A stretch of DNA of 64,000 nt from Bacteroidota bacterium (GTDB lineage: Bacteria > Bacteroidota > Bacteroidia > Bacteroidales > JAAUTT01): assembly GCA_021779665.1 (NCBI GenBank), contig JAJYAG010000007.1, positions 1 through 64,000 on the forward strand. The letters run 5' to 3'. Below the pieces are notes generated by a model. It worked only from the letters and a program-made list of their open reading frames with translations. It did no database searches and was not told the origin of the DNA. Shown here one piece after another: positions 44,088 through 51,932 of the stretch (position 1 is the first letter of the stretch; the number at the start of each line of letters is the position of its first letter). The translations under genes and the position numbers were made by a program.

Positions 44088-46226
44088 ATGTTTCTTTTTT
44101 CAATTTGTTTTGGTCCTAAGCTTGCTGCCCAGCAAACGGTTTCGGGGGTTCCTTTCAGCATTATTAACAATTTACCTGCGCCTGATGTATATGAGGTTAT
44201 GCCTGATTATCGGCAGGTTAAAAAAGTGATGCGCGCAGATGAGGCTTCCGGCAGACTGAAACGACTGGAGTTTGCGCATGTCTTCGATCTTTCATTTAAT
44301 CCTGAGAATTCGGGCGAATGGCAAACCTTAAATACAGGTGACAGACTATGGCGTCTGGGGGTTGTTTCCAAAGGAGCCTATTCTCTGAACTTGATTTTCG
44401 GAATTTTCAACCTAGAGCCTGAGGTGAAAGTTTATGTGTATTCACCGGATAAGAAATACTTGCTTGGGGCATATTCTTCGCAAAATAACAATGCGGCAGG
44501 TAAGCTTGCCATCGAACCTTTGCCTGGCGATTCGCTGGTAATTGAAATGAACATTCCAGCTTCGGTTTCAAGTTATGGAGATCTCGAATTAACCCGAGTG
44601 GGGCACGATTTTATGAATGTTTTTGGCACATCATATAAAAGTTCGTCGGGTGTGGCAGTTTCTGGAGCATGCAATGCAGATATCAACTGCGACGTTGGCA
44701 TTCCGTGGCAACGTGAAAAGTATGCTGTTTGCAAACTCATTATCGATGCCCGCGATATCTGCACCGGTACGCTTGTTAACAACACCGCAAAGGACAGGAT
44801 ACCTTACCTGATTACGGCTAATCACTGCATCGATACCACCACCAAAGCTGCTGCCACGGTTTTTATTTTCAATTACGAAAAGTGGAAATGCGGAGGTCAG
44901 GATGGGCCTAAGCCTGTAACACTTTCAGGCTCATATCTGATAGCAACAACACCCAATCTCGATTTTTCGCTTGTACGCTTATATGAGATGCCCATTTTCA
45001 GTGCGTATCCTTACCTTGCCGGCTGGAACCGGTCGAACATTGCACCGTTGAGCAGTTCTACAATTCATCATCCCAATGGCGATTTTAAAAAGATCTCCAT
45101 CGATGAAAATCCTGCTGTGAGTGCGACCTATGCCGAGGATTACAATCCCAATACCCATTGGCTCATTAACAAGTGGGAGGTGGGTACAACCGAACGCGGA
45201 TCTTCCGGTGCGCCGTTGTTTAATCAGTATCACCAGGTAGTTGGCGATCTTACCGGAGGCGATGCTACATGCTCGTCCTCGGTGAGAGATTATTTTGCCA
45301 AACTTTACAATTCGTGGGCCGATTATCCCGAATGGAAACGGCAGCTCCGTCACTGGCTCGATCCGCTTAACTCCGACAGTGTAAGCATTACTGGTTTAGA
45401 TCCTTATGAGCTCGAAAAAGCTTCGTGCGATACTTTCAGAACTGTTCCGGCTTCTGAGCAGAAGCAACTTTATACCACCGGTCTGGGATGGGGAAGTTAC
45501 AGTGGCCACAATTCGCTTTTAATTACTCAGTTTGCCGAAAAGGTTGATGTGGGCGGAGTTCTGAAAATACCGGGATTTTATTTGGATGTAGCCAAAGCTT
45601 ATAATGCTTCACCCTTGTCGTTCATTACCATAAAACTTTGGAATGGAGGCGATATCCCCGGAGATTTAATAACTTCCCGAGCGGTTTACCTGAAGGATTT
45701 GACACCCAATAAGCTCAATTACCTGGGATTTGATTCGACAATTGTAGTAAATGGCCCGGTTTACCTGGGTTATTCAGTAAATTACTCGGCTCCGCAGGAT
45801 ACTTTTTCTCTTTATCAGGCACAGGATCGCGGATCAGGTGGCTTCTCAGGAATGTTTGTCTATAAGGACGGAAATTGGGTCAATATTTCGGAGGTCACCT
45901 CGCCTAAAATTTACAGTTCTTTATCTGTTGGCTTGATTTCCTGCAGTCTGATCAACAAAGTGCCTGAGATCAGCCTTCAGTCGCATAAGCTGTATGTTTA
46001 TCCCAATCCTGTTGAACGGGGTATTTTGAAAGCTGAGGTGCCTTCTGTTGAAAATATTGTGGTGAGCGTTTACGATTTGACCGGAAGATCTGTCAGAGTG
46101 AATTGGATAGCCGAAGGAAACGGAATTCAGCTGAATACTTCCGGGTTGAGTTCGGGAACATATATTTTAAAAGTGATTATTCCCGGCGAAGGGATTTACA
46201 ATGCTAAGTTTTTGGTAATAAGATGA
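44088..46226 (+). CDS. Secreted trypsin-like (lysyl-endopeptidase-type) serine protease with T9SS sorting tail
   Basis: ATG at 44088 gives 712 residues with a signal peptide (FLFSICFGPKLAAQ); a TTG start at 44013 would add 25 residues. An N-terminal beta domain (about 25-175) precedes the peptidase S1 domain (about 190-430). The triad is ITANHCIDT (His), TPNLDFSLVRL (Asp) and TERGSSGAPLF (Ser), as in lysyl endopeptidases, with several cysteines. A further beta domain and a T9SS tail (LYVYPNPVERGILKAEVPS to KFLVIR) follow. It lies inside the cobalamin operon, overlapping the BtuF-like gene by 4 bases. It may process surface partners or free protein-bound cobalamin; this is inference. Confidence 0.88.
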   Translation: MFLFSICFGPKLAAQQTVSGVPFSIINNLPAPDVYEVMPDYRQVKKVMRADEASGRLKRLEFAHVFDLSFNPENSGEWQTLNTGDRLWRLGVVSKGAYSLNLIFGIFNLEPEVKVYVYSPDKKYLLGAYSSQNNNAAGKLAIEPLPGDSLVIEMNIPASVSSYGDLELTRVGHDFMNVFGTSYKSSSGVAVSGACNADINCDVGIPWQREKYAVCKLIIDARDICTGTLVNNTAKDRIPYLITANHCIDTTTKAAATVFIFNYEKWKCGGQDGPKPVTLSGSYLIATTPNLDFSLVRLYEMPIFSAYPYLAGWNRSNIAPLSSSTIHHPNGDFKKISIDENPAVSATYAEDYNPNTHWLINKWEVGTTERGSSGAPLFNQYHQVVGDLTGGDATCSSSVRDYFAKLYNSWADYPEWKRQLRHWLDPLNSDSVSITGLDPYELEKASCDTFRTVPASEQKQLYTTGLGWGSYSGHNSLLITQFAEKVDVGGVLKIPGFYLDVAKAYNASPLSFITIKLWNGGDIPGDLITSRAVYLKDLTPNKLNYLGFDSTIVVNGPVYLGYSVNYSAPQDTFSLYQAQDRGSGGFSGMFVYKDGNWVNISEVTSPKIYSSLSVGLISCSLINKVPEISLQSHKLYVYPNPVERGILKAEVPSVENIVVSVYDLTGRSVRVNWIAEGNGIQLNTSGLSSGTYILKVIIPGEGIYNAKFLVIR

Positions 46227-47485
46227 GAGAAATGGATAGAAAGTCGACAGACGACAGACGACAGACGACAGCAAGAATACAGAAGACAGAACAAAGACGA
46301 GGGATCGCTGCTAACATTGCCGTGGACCGTGGACTGAGGACTTTGGACTTACTTTTTTTAATCCTTTCCTGCTTCATTGTAATTTCGTGCAACCATTCGG
46401 GAATAGAAGCAAACACTGCTCAACAAGCTGTTGCCGGTAAGCTTGAAAATACTTATGCAAAAGGCTTTGCAATTGAAAAATATAGTGATTTCAAAATTCT
46501 CACTGTTTATAATCCATGGCAGCACGCCCAGGGGGTTGAATATAAGTATGTGCTTGCTGAAAATCCGGCTACCGTTCCCGATAGTCTTAAGAAGTTTGAT
46601 ATTATTCAAACTCCTGTAAAAAGGGTTGTTTGTCTTTCAACTACGCATCTGGCGTTTATCAAGGAACTGAACGGGATGGATGCTATTTGCGGTGTTTCGG
46701 CTCCCGAATTTATTTACGACTCTCTGATCCGTGAGCGGGTGAAAGCTGGTAAAATCAGCAATGTAGGATACGATCAGGCCATGAATATTGAGACCATCAT
46801 CAGCCTCAAGCCCGACTTTGTAATGGCTTACGGCGTTGGCAGCGAGTCGTCGGGGCAGTTTCAGCGGCTGAAGCAGCTGGGCATAAAAGTGGTGTTTAAT
46901 GCCGAATATCTGGAGCAAACACCGCTGGGAAAAGCCGAATGGCTCAATTTTGTGGGAGCTTTTTTCAACAAGGAAGATTCTGCCGCGCTGTTATTTAAAA
47001 AGACTTCTGAAACATACATGGAACTGGCTCAAAAAGCTGCTTCGGTAAAAGAGAAACCCATGGTTTTAAGTGGTCTCCCTTGGAAAGGTGTCTGGTACGT
47101 TCCGGGAGGAAAATCGTATGCTTCGAATTTTATCTACGATGCTGGTGGCGATTACTTATGGAAGGAGGACCGGGGTTCCGAGTCTATCCCGCTTTCGCTG
47201 GAAACGGTTCTGGAGCGTGCCAACAAAGCTCAGTTGTGGATTAACCCCGGATCTGCTGCAAGCCTGAGTGAAATGGCCATGCCTGATTCACGGATCAAAA
47301 CCATCCGACCTTTACAGGAAAAGAAAGTTTTCAATTTCAACCGACGCATGTCTCCTGGTGGCGGAAACGATTTCTGGGAGTCGGGCGTTGTTCACCCCGA
47401 TTTGATTTTAAAAGATTTGATAGCAATTTTTCATCCTGAATTGATACCAAATCATACCTTTGTATATTATCAACTCCTAAACTGA
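46223..47485 (+). CDS. btuF: BtuF-like cobalamin ABC-transporter substrate-binding lipoprotein
   Basis: This 420-residue protein has a helical-backbone ABC binding fold of the BtuF/FhuD class: VKRVVCLSTTHLAFIKELNG, IETIISLKPDFVMAYGVGSE and LKQLGIKVVFNAEYLEQTPL. It would receive cobalamin in the periplasm and pass it to BtuCD. The start at 46223 overlaps the protease stop codon (ATGA). Residues 4-42 are encoded by degenerate repeat sequence, placing an unusual basic stretch before the lipoprotein signal (LLFLILSCFIVISC, Cys56). A TTG at 46343 in the repeat tract would give a normal short signal (LDLLFLIL). Either the real start is there or the extension is tolerated. Confidence 0.85.
   Translation: MREMDRKSTDDRRQTTARIQKTEQRRGIAANIAVDRGLRTLDLLFLILSCFIVISCNHSGIEANTAQQAVAGKLENTYAKGFAIEKYSDFKILTVYNPWQHAQGVEYKYVLAENPATVPDSLKKFDIIQTPVKRVVCLSTTHLAFIKELNGMDAICGVSAPEFIYDSLIRERVKAGKISNVGYDQAMNIETIISLKPDFVMAYGVGSESSGQFQRLKQLGIKVVFNAEYLEQTPLGKAEWLNFVGAFFNKEDSAALLFKKTSETYMELAQKAASVKEKPMVLSGLPWKGVWYVPGGKSYASNFIYDAGGDYLWKEDRGSESIPLSLETVLERANKAQLWINPGSAASLSEMAMPDSRIKTIRPLQEKKVFNFNRRMSPGGGNDFWESGVVHPDLILKDLIAIFHPELIPNHTFVYYQLLN
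46243..46350. repeat. Degenerate repeat tract within the 5' end of the BtuF-like gene
   Basis: The unit acgacag occurs in four near-perfect tandem copies at 46243-46271, then gaatacagaagacagaac, and gtggaccgtggactgagg with actttggact at 46322-46349. The latter is of the same GTGGACTGT family found at 22590, 24000 and 31305. Confidence 0.75.
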
Positions 47486-47491
47486 TAAGCT

Positions 47492-47764
47492 ATGGCTAGT
47501 AAAAGAATTTTAAAAAAGAGCATCAATAACCTCACTTACGATTTAGTATCGGAATGCTTTACGTACCGTCACTTTCATCCCGATCAGAATTCCGGGATCA
47601 ACCAGATTATCCAGGATGTTGTTAAAACCCGTAACGAGCTTATCTCAAAAGTAAATCAGGCTCCGAAGGAGAAAAGTGAAAACGCCGCTTATTTCAAGGG
47701 AGTGGTTTCGGAGATGCGCGCCATGGTAAACCAGCTCGATAAAATCGATAAATTAAAAAAGTAA
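47492..47764 (+). CDS. Small conserved-looking protein in the cobalamin operon
   Basis: This 90-residue protein begins MASKRILKKSINNLTYDLVS and is rich in charged residues, probably all-helical, with no signal peptide or membrane segment, so it is likely cytoplasmic. It lies 6 bases after the BtuF-like gene and 7 bases before the permease gene, so it is translated within the operon. I do not recognise the family by name. Its place inside a riboswitch-controlled transport operon suggests a role in cobalamin uptake or use, which is inference. Confidence 0.7.
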   Translation: MASKRILKKSINNLTYDLVSECFTYRHFHPDQNSGINQIIQDVVKTRNELISKVNQAPKEKSENAAYFKGVVSEMRAMVNQLDKIDKLKK

Positions 47765-47771
47765 ACTTTTA

Positions 47772-48803
47772 ATGCTTCCCGGTTCTAAAACCTTTGTCCG
47801 AACTTTTGTCTGGCTGAGCATTTTACTTTTAGTGCTGTTTTTGCTCAACCTTGTATTAGGACCGGTAAAAATTCCTCTTAAAGAGGTTGTAAGTGCCCTC
47901 TTCACCGGCAATGCTTCGCGTGAGGAGTGGACTACCATTATCCTTGGTTTTCGGGTACCAAAAGCCTTGACGGCTATATTGGCAGGTGTAGCTTTGAGTG
48001 TCAGCGGGCTGCAGATGCAGACCATTTTTCGCAATCCATTGGCCGGGCCGTATGTTCTGGGTATCAGCTCGGGCGCCAGTCTTGGAGTTGCCGTTGTGAT
48101 ACTAGGATATGCTGCATTTTTTGGATCTGCTATGAACGCCTGGGCCGGGAAATGGATGATAGTACTTGCCTCGTGGCTGGGAAGTGGTTTGGTGTTACTG
48201 CTCATTATGGCGGTTTCGGTCCGCATAAAGGATATCATGACCATCCTTATCCTGGGAATGATGTTTGGAAGTATCATCTCGGCAATTGTGAGTGCTTTCC
48301 AGTATTTCAGCGACGAAGCCATGCTGAAATCGTATGTGATCTGGACCATGGGCAGTGTTGCCAATGTGAGCGGCGACCAGATTTATATTTTTTCGCTGTG
48401 TATACTGGCTGGCCTTGTAATCAGCCTCCTAAGTGTCAAATTTTTGAATATGTTACTGTTGGGCGAGAATTATGCTCAAACGCTGGGGTTGAATATCCGC
48501 ACCGCCCGCCTGATGATTTTTTTAAGTACCAGCATTCTTACCGGCACTGTCACAGCGTTTTGCGGACCTATCGGGTTTATTGGCATTGCGGTGCCTCATC
48601 TTTGCCGCATCCTGCTTCGTACCGACGATCAGAAACTGCTGATGTACACCTGTATTCTTGCCGGCGCTGCTGTTATGCTTTTAAGCGATACGCTCTCGCT
48701 GCTTCCCGGCAAGGGGACAATTCTGCCTTTGAATACGGTTACTGCAATAATCGGTATTCCCATTGTGATTTACATTATCATGCGAAACCACAAAGTAAGC
48801 TAG
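47772..48803 (+). CDS. btuC: BtuC-like FecCD-family ABC permease
   Basis: This 343-residue protein has about ten membrane segments and FecCD-family motifs: GFRVPKALTAILAGVALSVS (about 58-77), GLQMQTIFRNPLAGPYVLGI, LNMLLLGENYAQTLGLNIRT (the coupling helix region) and CGPIGFIGIAVPHLCRILLR (about 260-279). This family forms the membrane channel for siderophores, haem or cobalamin. The riboswitch and neighbours select cobalamin. The ATPase gene begins after a single base. Confidence 0.92.
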   Translation: MLPGSKTFVRTFVWLSILLLVLFLLNLVLGPVKIPLKEVVSALFTGNASREEWTTIILGFRVPKALTAILAGVALSVSGLQMQTIFRNPLAGPYVLGISSGASLGVAVVILGYAAFFGSAMNAWAGKWMIVLASWLGSGLVLLLIMAVSVRIKDIMTILILGMMFGSIISAIVSAFQYFSDEAMLKSYVIWTMGSVANVSGDQIYIFSLCILAGLVISLLSVKFLNMLLLGENYAQTLGLNIRTARLMIFLSTSILTGTVTAFCGPIGFIGIAVPHLCRILLRTDDQKLLMYTCILAGAAVMLLSDTLSLLPGKGTILPLNTVTAIIGIPIVIYIIMRNHKVS

Positions 48804-48804
48804 C

Positions 48805-49824
48805 ATGGAAAGGGAAACCATTATTGAAATGAAAGGCCTTGTTGTGGGGTACAGGCGCAAAAACCAGGCGGTTCCTGTAATGCGCTTTCCTTCCATTAAA
48901 ATTGAAAAGGGCGATTTCATTGCTGTTGCCGGACAAAATGGAATTGGGAAAAGTACGCTGATCAAAACACTTATTCAGCTTATCCCTGAAATTGAGGGCG
49001 AAATACTGCTGAAAGGGAAATCTGTTAAATTTTACTCCCGAACTGCTCTGGCTTCGATTATCAGCTATGTATCGACCGAAATTGTTCACAACCAGCAGAT
49101 GACGGTTCGCGATCTGGTTACTTTTGGACGCTATCCGTATACCAACTGGTTTGGTAAAATTGAGAAGGATGATTTGAAAATTGTTGACGAAGCCATAGAA
49201 TTGCTCGAACTGCAGCATCTGGCAGGCCGGAGCATCGACGAAATAAGCGATGGAGAACGTCAGCGTACCATGATAGCCCGGGCACTTGCCCAGCAAACCG
49301 AAATCATGATTCTGGATGAGCCAACGGCTTTTCTGGATCTTCCGCATAAGCACGAGATTGTTAATCTCCTTGGATGGTTGTCGCGTAAATTTAAGAAAAC
49401 AGTGATTTTCACCACGCACGATTTGGGTATCGCCATCCGTGAAGCCGATAAGTTATGGTTACTGTCGGGCGATGGCTTTTTTCATGGAAGTCCTGAAGAT
49501 CTTATTTTGAGCGGAACTGTTTCCAGGACTTTTAATACTTCCAAAGTTAGCTTCGATAACCGGAAGGGCGAATTTACCATAAAAAAGGAGCTGCGGCCTT
49601 TTATTTATATTTCAGGGAAAAGCAGCGCGGTTTACTGGACAAAAAATGCCATTGAAAAAGATGGATTTACGGTGCTTGACAAAGAATCGGAAGGTTTTCC
49701 GTCTATTGCTGTCCTGCCACAAACTGACGGATATGAATGGAAGTTAGCGGATAAAGGCAACGTAATTCTTTTCAGATCAATAGCAGAACTGAGGGTATAT
49801 ATCAAAGAGAATTTCCTTCAATAA
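48805..49824 (+). CDS. btuD: BtuD-like ABC-transporter ATPase with C-terminal extension
   Basis: This 339-residue protein has Walker A GQNGIGKSTLI (about 46-56), the ABC signature ISDGERQRTMIARAL (about 147-161), Walker B EIMILDEPTAFLD (about 167-179) and the H-loop TTHDLGIA. It powers import through the permease encoded one base upstream. The last 85 residues (from about 255, FTIKKELRPFIYISGKSSA to ELRVYIKENF) form a domain absent from typical BtuD, so this protein is about 80 residues longer than the usual 250-260. The function of that tail is unknown; it may regulate the ATPase. Confidence 0.92.
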   Translation: MERETIIEMKGLVVGYRRKNQAVPVMRFPSIKIEKGDFIAVAGQNGIGKSTLIKTLIQLIPEIEGEILLKGKSVKFYSRTALASIISYVSTEIVHNQQMTVRDLVTFGRYPYTNWFGKIEKDDLKIVDEAIELLELQHLAGRSIDEISDGERQRTMIARALAQQTEIMILDEPTAFLDLPHKHEIVNLLGWLSRKFKKTVIFTTHDLGIAIREADKLWLLSGDGFFHGSPEDLILSGTVSRTFNTSKVSFDNRKGEFTIKKELRPFIYISGKSSAVYWTKNAIEKDGFTVLDKESEGFPSIAVLPQTDGYEWKLADKGNVILFRSIAELRVYIKENFLQ

Positions 49825-49879
49825 ATTGATTCGTATTAAAACTTTTCCTAATTTTTCACTCTCATTAAAACTGACAAAT

Positions 49880-50113
49880 ATGAACCAAAGTGTTAAAAAA
49901 ATTGTAGGCTACCTGTTGGTGCTTATCGTGCTTATGTTTACTGTTTTGGGAATTTTAGGAGTATGGGGAGTTATTGATCTTGAAGACATAGGACAGAAAG
50001 TAATATCATCGCTGTTAATTGTTTTTGCTGCATCGGCAGTGTTGTTGTTCATCTTCTCGGTTGTTTTGCGCGACGATGTAAACAACAGACCTGGTCCTGG
50101 TCCAACCATTTAA
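49880..50113 (+). CDS. Small two-helix membrane protein
   Basis: ATG at 49880 gives 77 residues with two membrane segments (about 8-30, YLLVLIVLMFTVLGILGVWG, and 43-62, SLLIVFAASAVLLFIFSVVL) and a Pro-Gly-rich tail (NRPGPGPTI). It follows the ATPase gene by 55 bases and precedes the terminator at 50131, so it is probably the last gene of the cobalamin operon. The family was not recognised; a relationship to cobalamin transport is only suggested by position. Confidence 0.65.
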   Translation: MNQSVKKIVGYLLVLIVLMFTVLGILGVWGVIDLEDIGQKVISSLLIVFAASAVLLFIFSVVLRDDVNNRPGPGPTI

Positions 50114-50130
50114 CAAGAAACCGCAAAAAA

Positions 50131-50160
50131 TAAAAGCGCAGTCACACGGCTGCGCTTTTA
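50131..50160 (+). terminator. Terminator of the cobalamin uptake operon
   Basis: taaaagcgcag (50131-50141) pairs perfectly with ctgcgctttta (50150-50160), loop of 8, with A-rich and T-rich sides. It lies 17 bases after the last stop codon and could work on both strands. Confidence 0.9.
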
Positions 50161-50509
50161 TTATAAATAAGAGGTATATCCCTGTTAATGAATTGCAGCG
50201 ATTTGATTTTTGTAAAACTGAAACTTATTTCCTGATCTGATTTTCCAAAGATAATTTCCGTAGTCCGGATAGTTTTCTCAAATTCCCTGGTAATTATAAC
50301 ATCTGTAAATCTGTTGATTTTTAGGGTGATCATAACATGAGTGGGATTTAAATGTATTGCATTAAATAGAATAGCCCGGGAGGAGCAAAAGTGAGGTTGT
50401 ACAATTATTCCCTAACCGGAGGTTGAGTCTGTCGAAACCTCATTGTAAATCAGTATGATTACACTTCGACAGGCTCAGTGTCCGGCACTTTTCACACAAC
50501 CTCATAAAG

Positions 50510-50787
50510 CATAGCCGTCAAGTTAATTACTGCTATGTATTGATATTCAATAGCCCCGACCTTTAGGTCGGGGTAAAACGCGAAAGAGGATTTGAGGCGC
50601 ACGATATAGTTAATAAAAGGCTGTATCGCTCATTGCGCCGCATCCAGCATCTCTTCAATTCCGACGATGTCAATTTTTCTGCTTTTTATAAGATGATTAC
50701 ACGTCGGAAAACAACTTCTCCTTTACAAATCCCTGGCATAAATGCCAGGGCTATTGAAAGATGCTTTCTCTTAACTTGACGGCTATG
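50510..50787. mobile_element. Non-autonomous MITE-like insertion with 9-bp target duplication
   Basis: catagccgtcaagttaa (50510-50526) and its perfect complement ttaacttgacggctatg (50771-50787) end the element. ctcataaag stands outside both ends (50501-50509 and 50788-50796), a 9-base direct repeat typical of a transposase target duplication. The inside (278 bases in total) has no gene of transposase size, so mobilisation would need an element in trans. Inner palindromes lie at 50546-50758. Confidence 0.9.
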
Positions 50788-50815
50788 CTCATAAAGGGGT
50801 AAAAAAGTCAAATAC

Positions 50816-51784
50816 CTACAGCGGTTTAACCGGAATGCAAATATCAAATAAATACTTTCCTTCCGGGTGCTCCTTGTGATCGCCCTGGTAAAGCTCAAAG
50901 CATGGCGCATCGTCGGGTTGATAACCGCTAGTTGGTAACCATTCGCCGCAGGCCCATGTCCAGGCTTCCTGAAATTCGTTCTCACTTATTTCGCAATGGA
51001 TCATGGCATATTTGCCTCCGTGCATCATCATTTTACCAATTTCCCCATCCACCACAGTGTTGTCGGGGACGCTAATGCAAACGCTGGTCCGGAGAAGTTC
51101 CTCACTGGTAATCTCTGGGTTGTCGTGATAAACTGCCATCACTTTGGTTTCGGGCGGATCTACTAATACCCGCGGACCTGCCCAAGTGAATAATTTATTA
51201 AACAATCCTTCGAAAAGGTTTGAGTCGCCCTTATAAGGTCCGATGTGACGGACATAGGCAACGGTAAAAGGTTTAAGTTCTTCAACTCTTACAACTGGTG
51301 TTTTCATGTTATACTTCCTTGTTTGATTGATGGTGCTAAGGTACAAGGAAGGTGCCTGAACAGTTTGGCTGCCATTGCGAAGCATTTGATCCAAATTGCT
51401 TTCCGTTTTGCTTAAATTGCTTCTATCAATATTTTTTGCTGACCGCCATTGAGTAGCCGACATTTTGAAATTGCTCTTAAAGGCACGGGCAAAACTGGCC
51501 TGGTCGGCAAAGCCACAGTCAATTGCAATTTGGCCAATGGAGATGCGCGGATTACCGGCCATGACAGATGCTGCCCTTTCCAGCCGTAACCGCTGAATAA
51601 ATTGAAACAGCGTTTCGCCAACCATCACGGCAAATATGCGATGAAAATGAAATTTTGAGAAATTGGCGATCTCCGACAGTTCCTCAAGGGTAAAGCTATG
51701 GTCCAGATTTTTTTCAATATAATCTATAACTCTGTTGATGCGCGACTTATATTCTTCGAGCAGGTAAGGATTAGTTTCGGCCAT
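50816..51784 (-). CDS. AraC-type regulator fused to a GyrI-like effector-binding domain
   Basis: ATG at 51784 gives 322 residues. Helix-turn-helix motifs TLEELSEIANFSKFHFHRIF (about 32-51) and ISIGQIAIDCGFADQASFARAF are at the N-terminus. From about residue 160 (KTPVVRVEELKPFTVAYVRH) a GyrI-like small-molecule binding domain follows, ending YLFDICIPVKPL. This order is that of Rob/SoxS-like multidrug-responsive activators such as those in many Gram-negatives. The target genes are not obvious. The gene lies immediately beside the MITE (its 3' end is 20 bases away). Confidence 0.9.
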   Translation of the reverse strand: MAETNPYLLEEYKSRINRVIDYIEKNLDHSFTLEELSEIANFSKFHFHRIFAVMVGETLFQFIQRLRLERAASVMAGNPRISIGQIAIDCGFADQASFARAFKSNFKMSATQWRSAKNIDRSNLSKTESNLDQMLRNGSQTVQAPSLYLSTINQTRKYNMKTPVVRVEELKPFTVAYVRHIGPYKGDSNLFEGLFNKLFTWAGPRVLVDPPETKVMAVYHDNPEITSEELLRTSVCISVPDNTVVDGEIGKMMMHGGKYAMIHCEISENEFQEAWTWACGEWLPTSGYQPDDAPCFELYQGDHKEHPEGKYLFDICIPVKPL

Positions 51785-51860
51785 GGATAATTTGTTTTTG
51801 CAAATAAAAGACAAATTCATAAATCTTAAAAGCTGTTAATGATTCATGAATATTTGGTAG

Positions 51861-51901
51861 TTTTCTTACTACTTACGACTAACAACTTACGACTTACTAC
51901 T
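51861..51901. repeat. Degenerate ACTTACGACT tract before trmD
   Basis: cttactacttacgacta at 51865-51881 is identical to 31411-31427. It is followed by aacaacttacgacttactac. The tract directly abuts the trmD promoter. Confidence 0.65.
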
Positions 51902-51909
51902 AAATCTAT

Positions 51910-51917
51910 TACTTTTG
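51910..51917 (+). promoter_or_regulatory. -7 box of trmD
   Basis: TACTTTTG matches TAnnTTTG exactly, 15 bases before the ATG at 51933. Where a -33 element would be, there is repeat tract, without a clear TTG. Confidence 0.4.
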
Positions 51918-51932
51918 CCTAAAATTTCGATA

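Noticed and set aside
47927-48832. 301-codon frame overlapping btuC in another frame
   Set aside because: Cys- and Tyr-rich nonsense translation; the btuC frame has all FecCD motifs.
50142-50333. 63-codon frame on the minus strand after the cobalamin operon
   Set aside because: Its end lies within the terminator hairpin; it has a plausible composition but no homology that I recognise, so it is not called.
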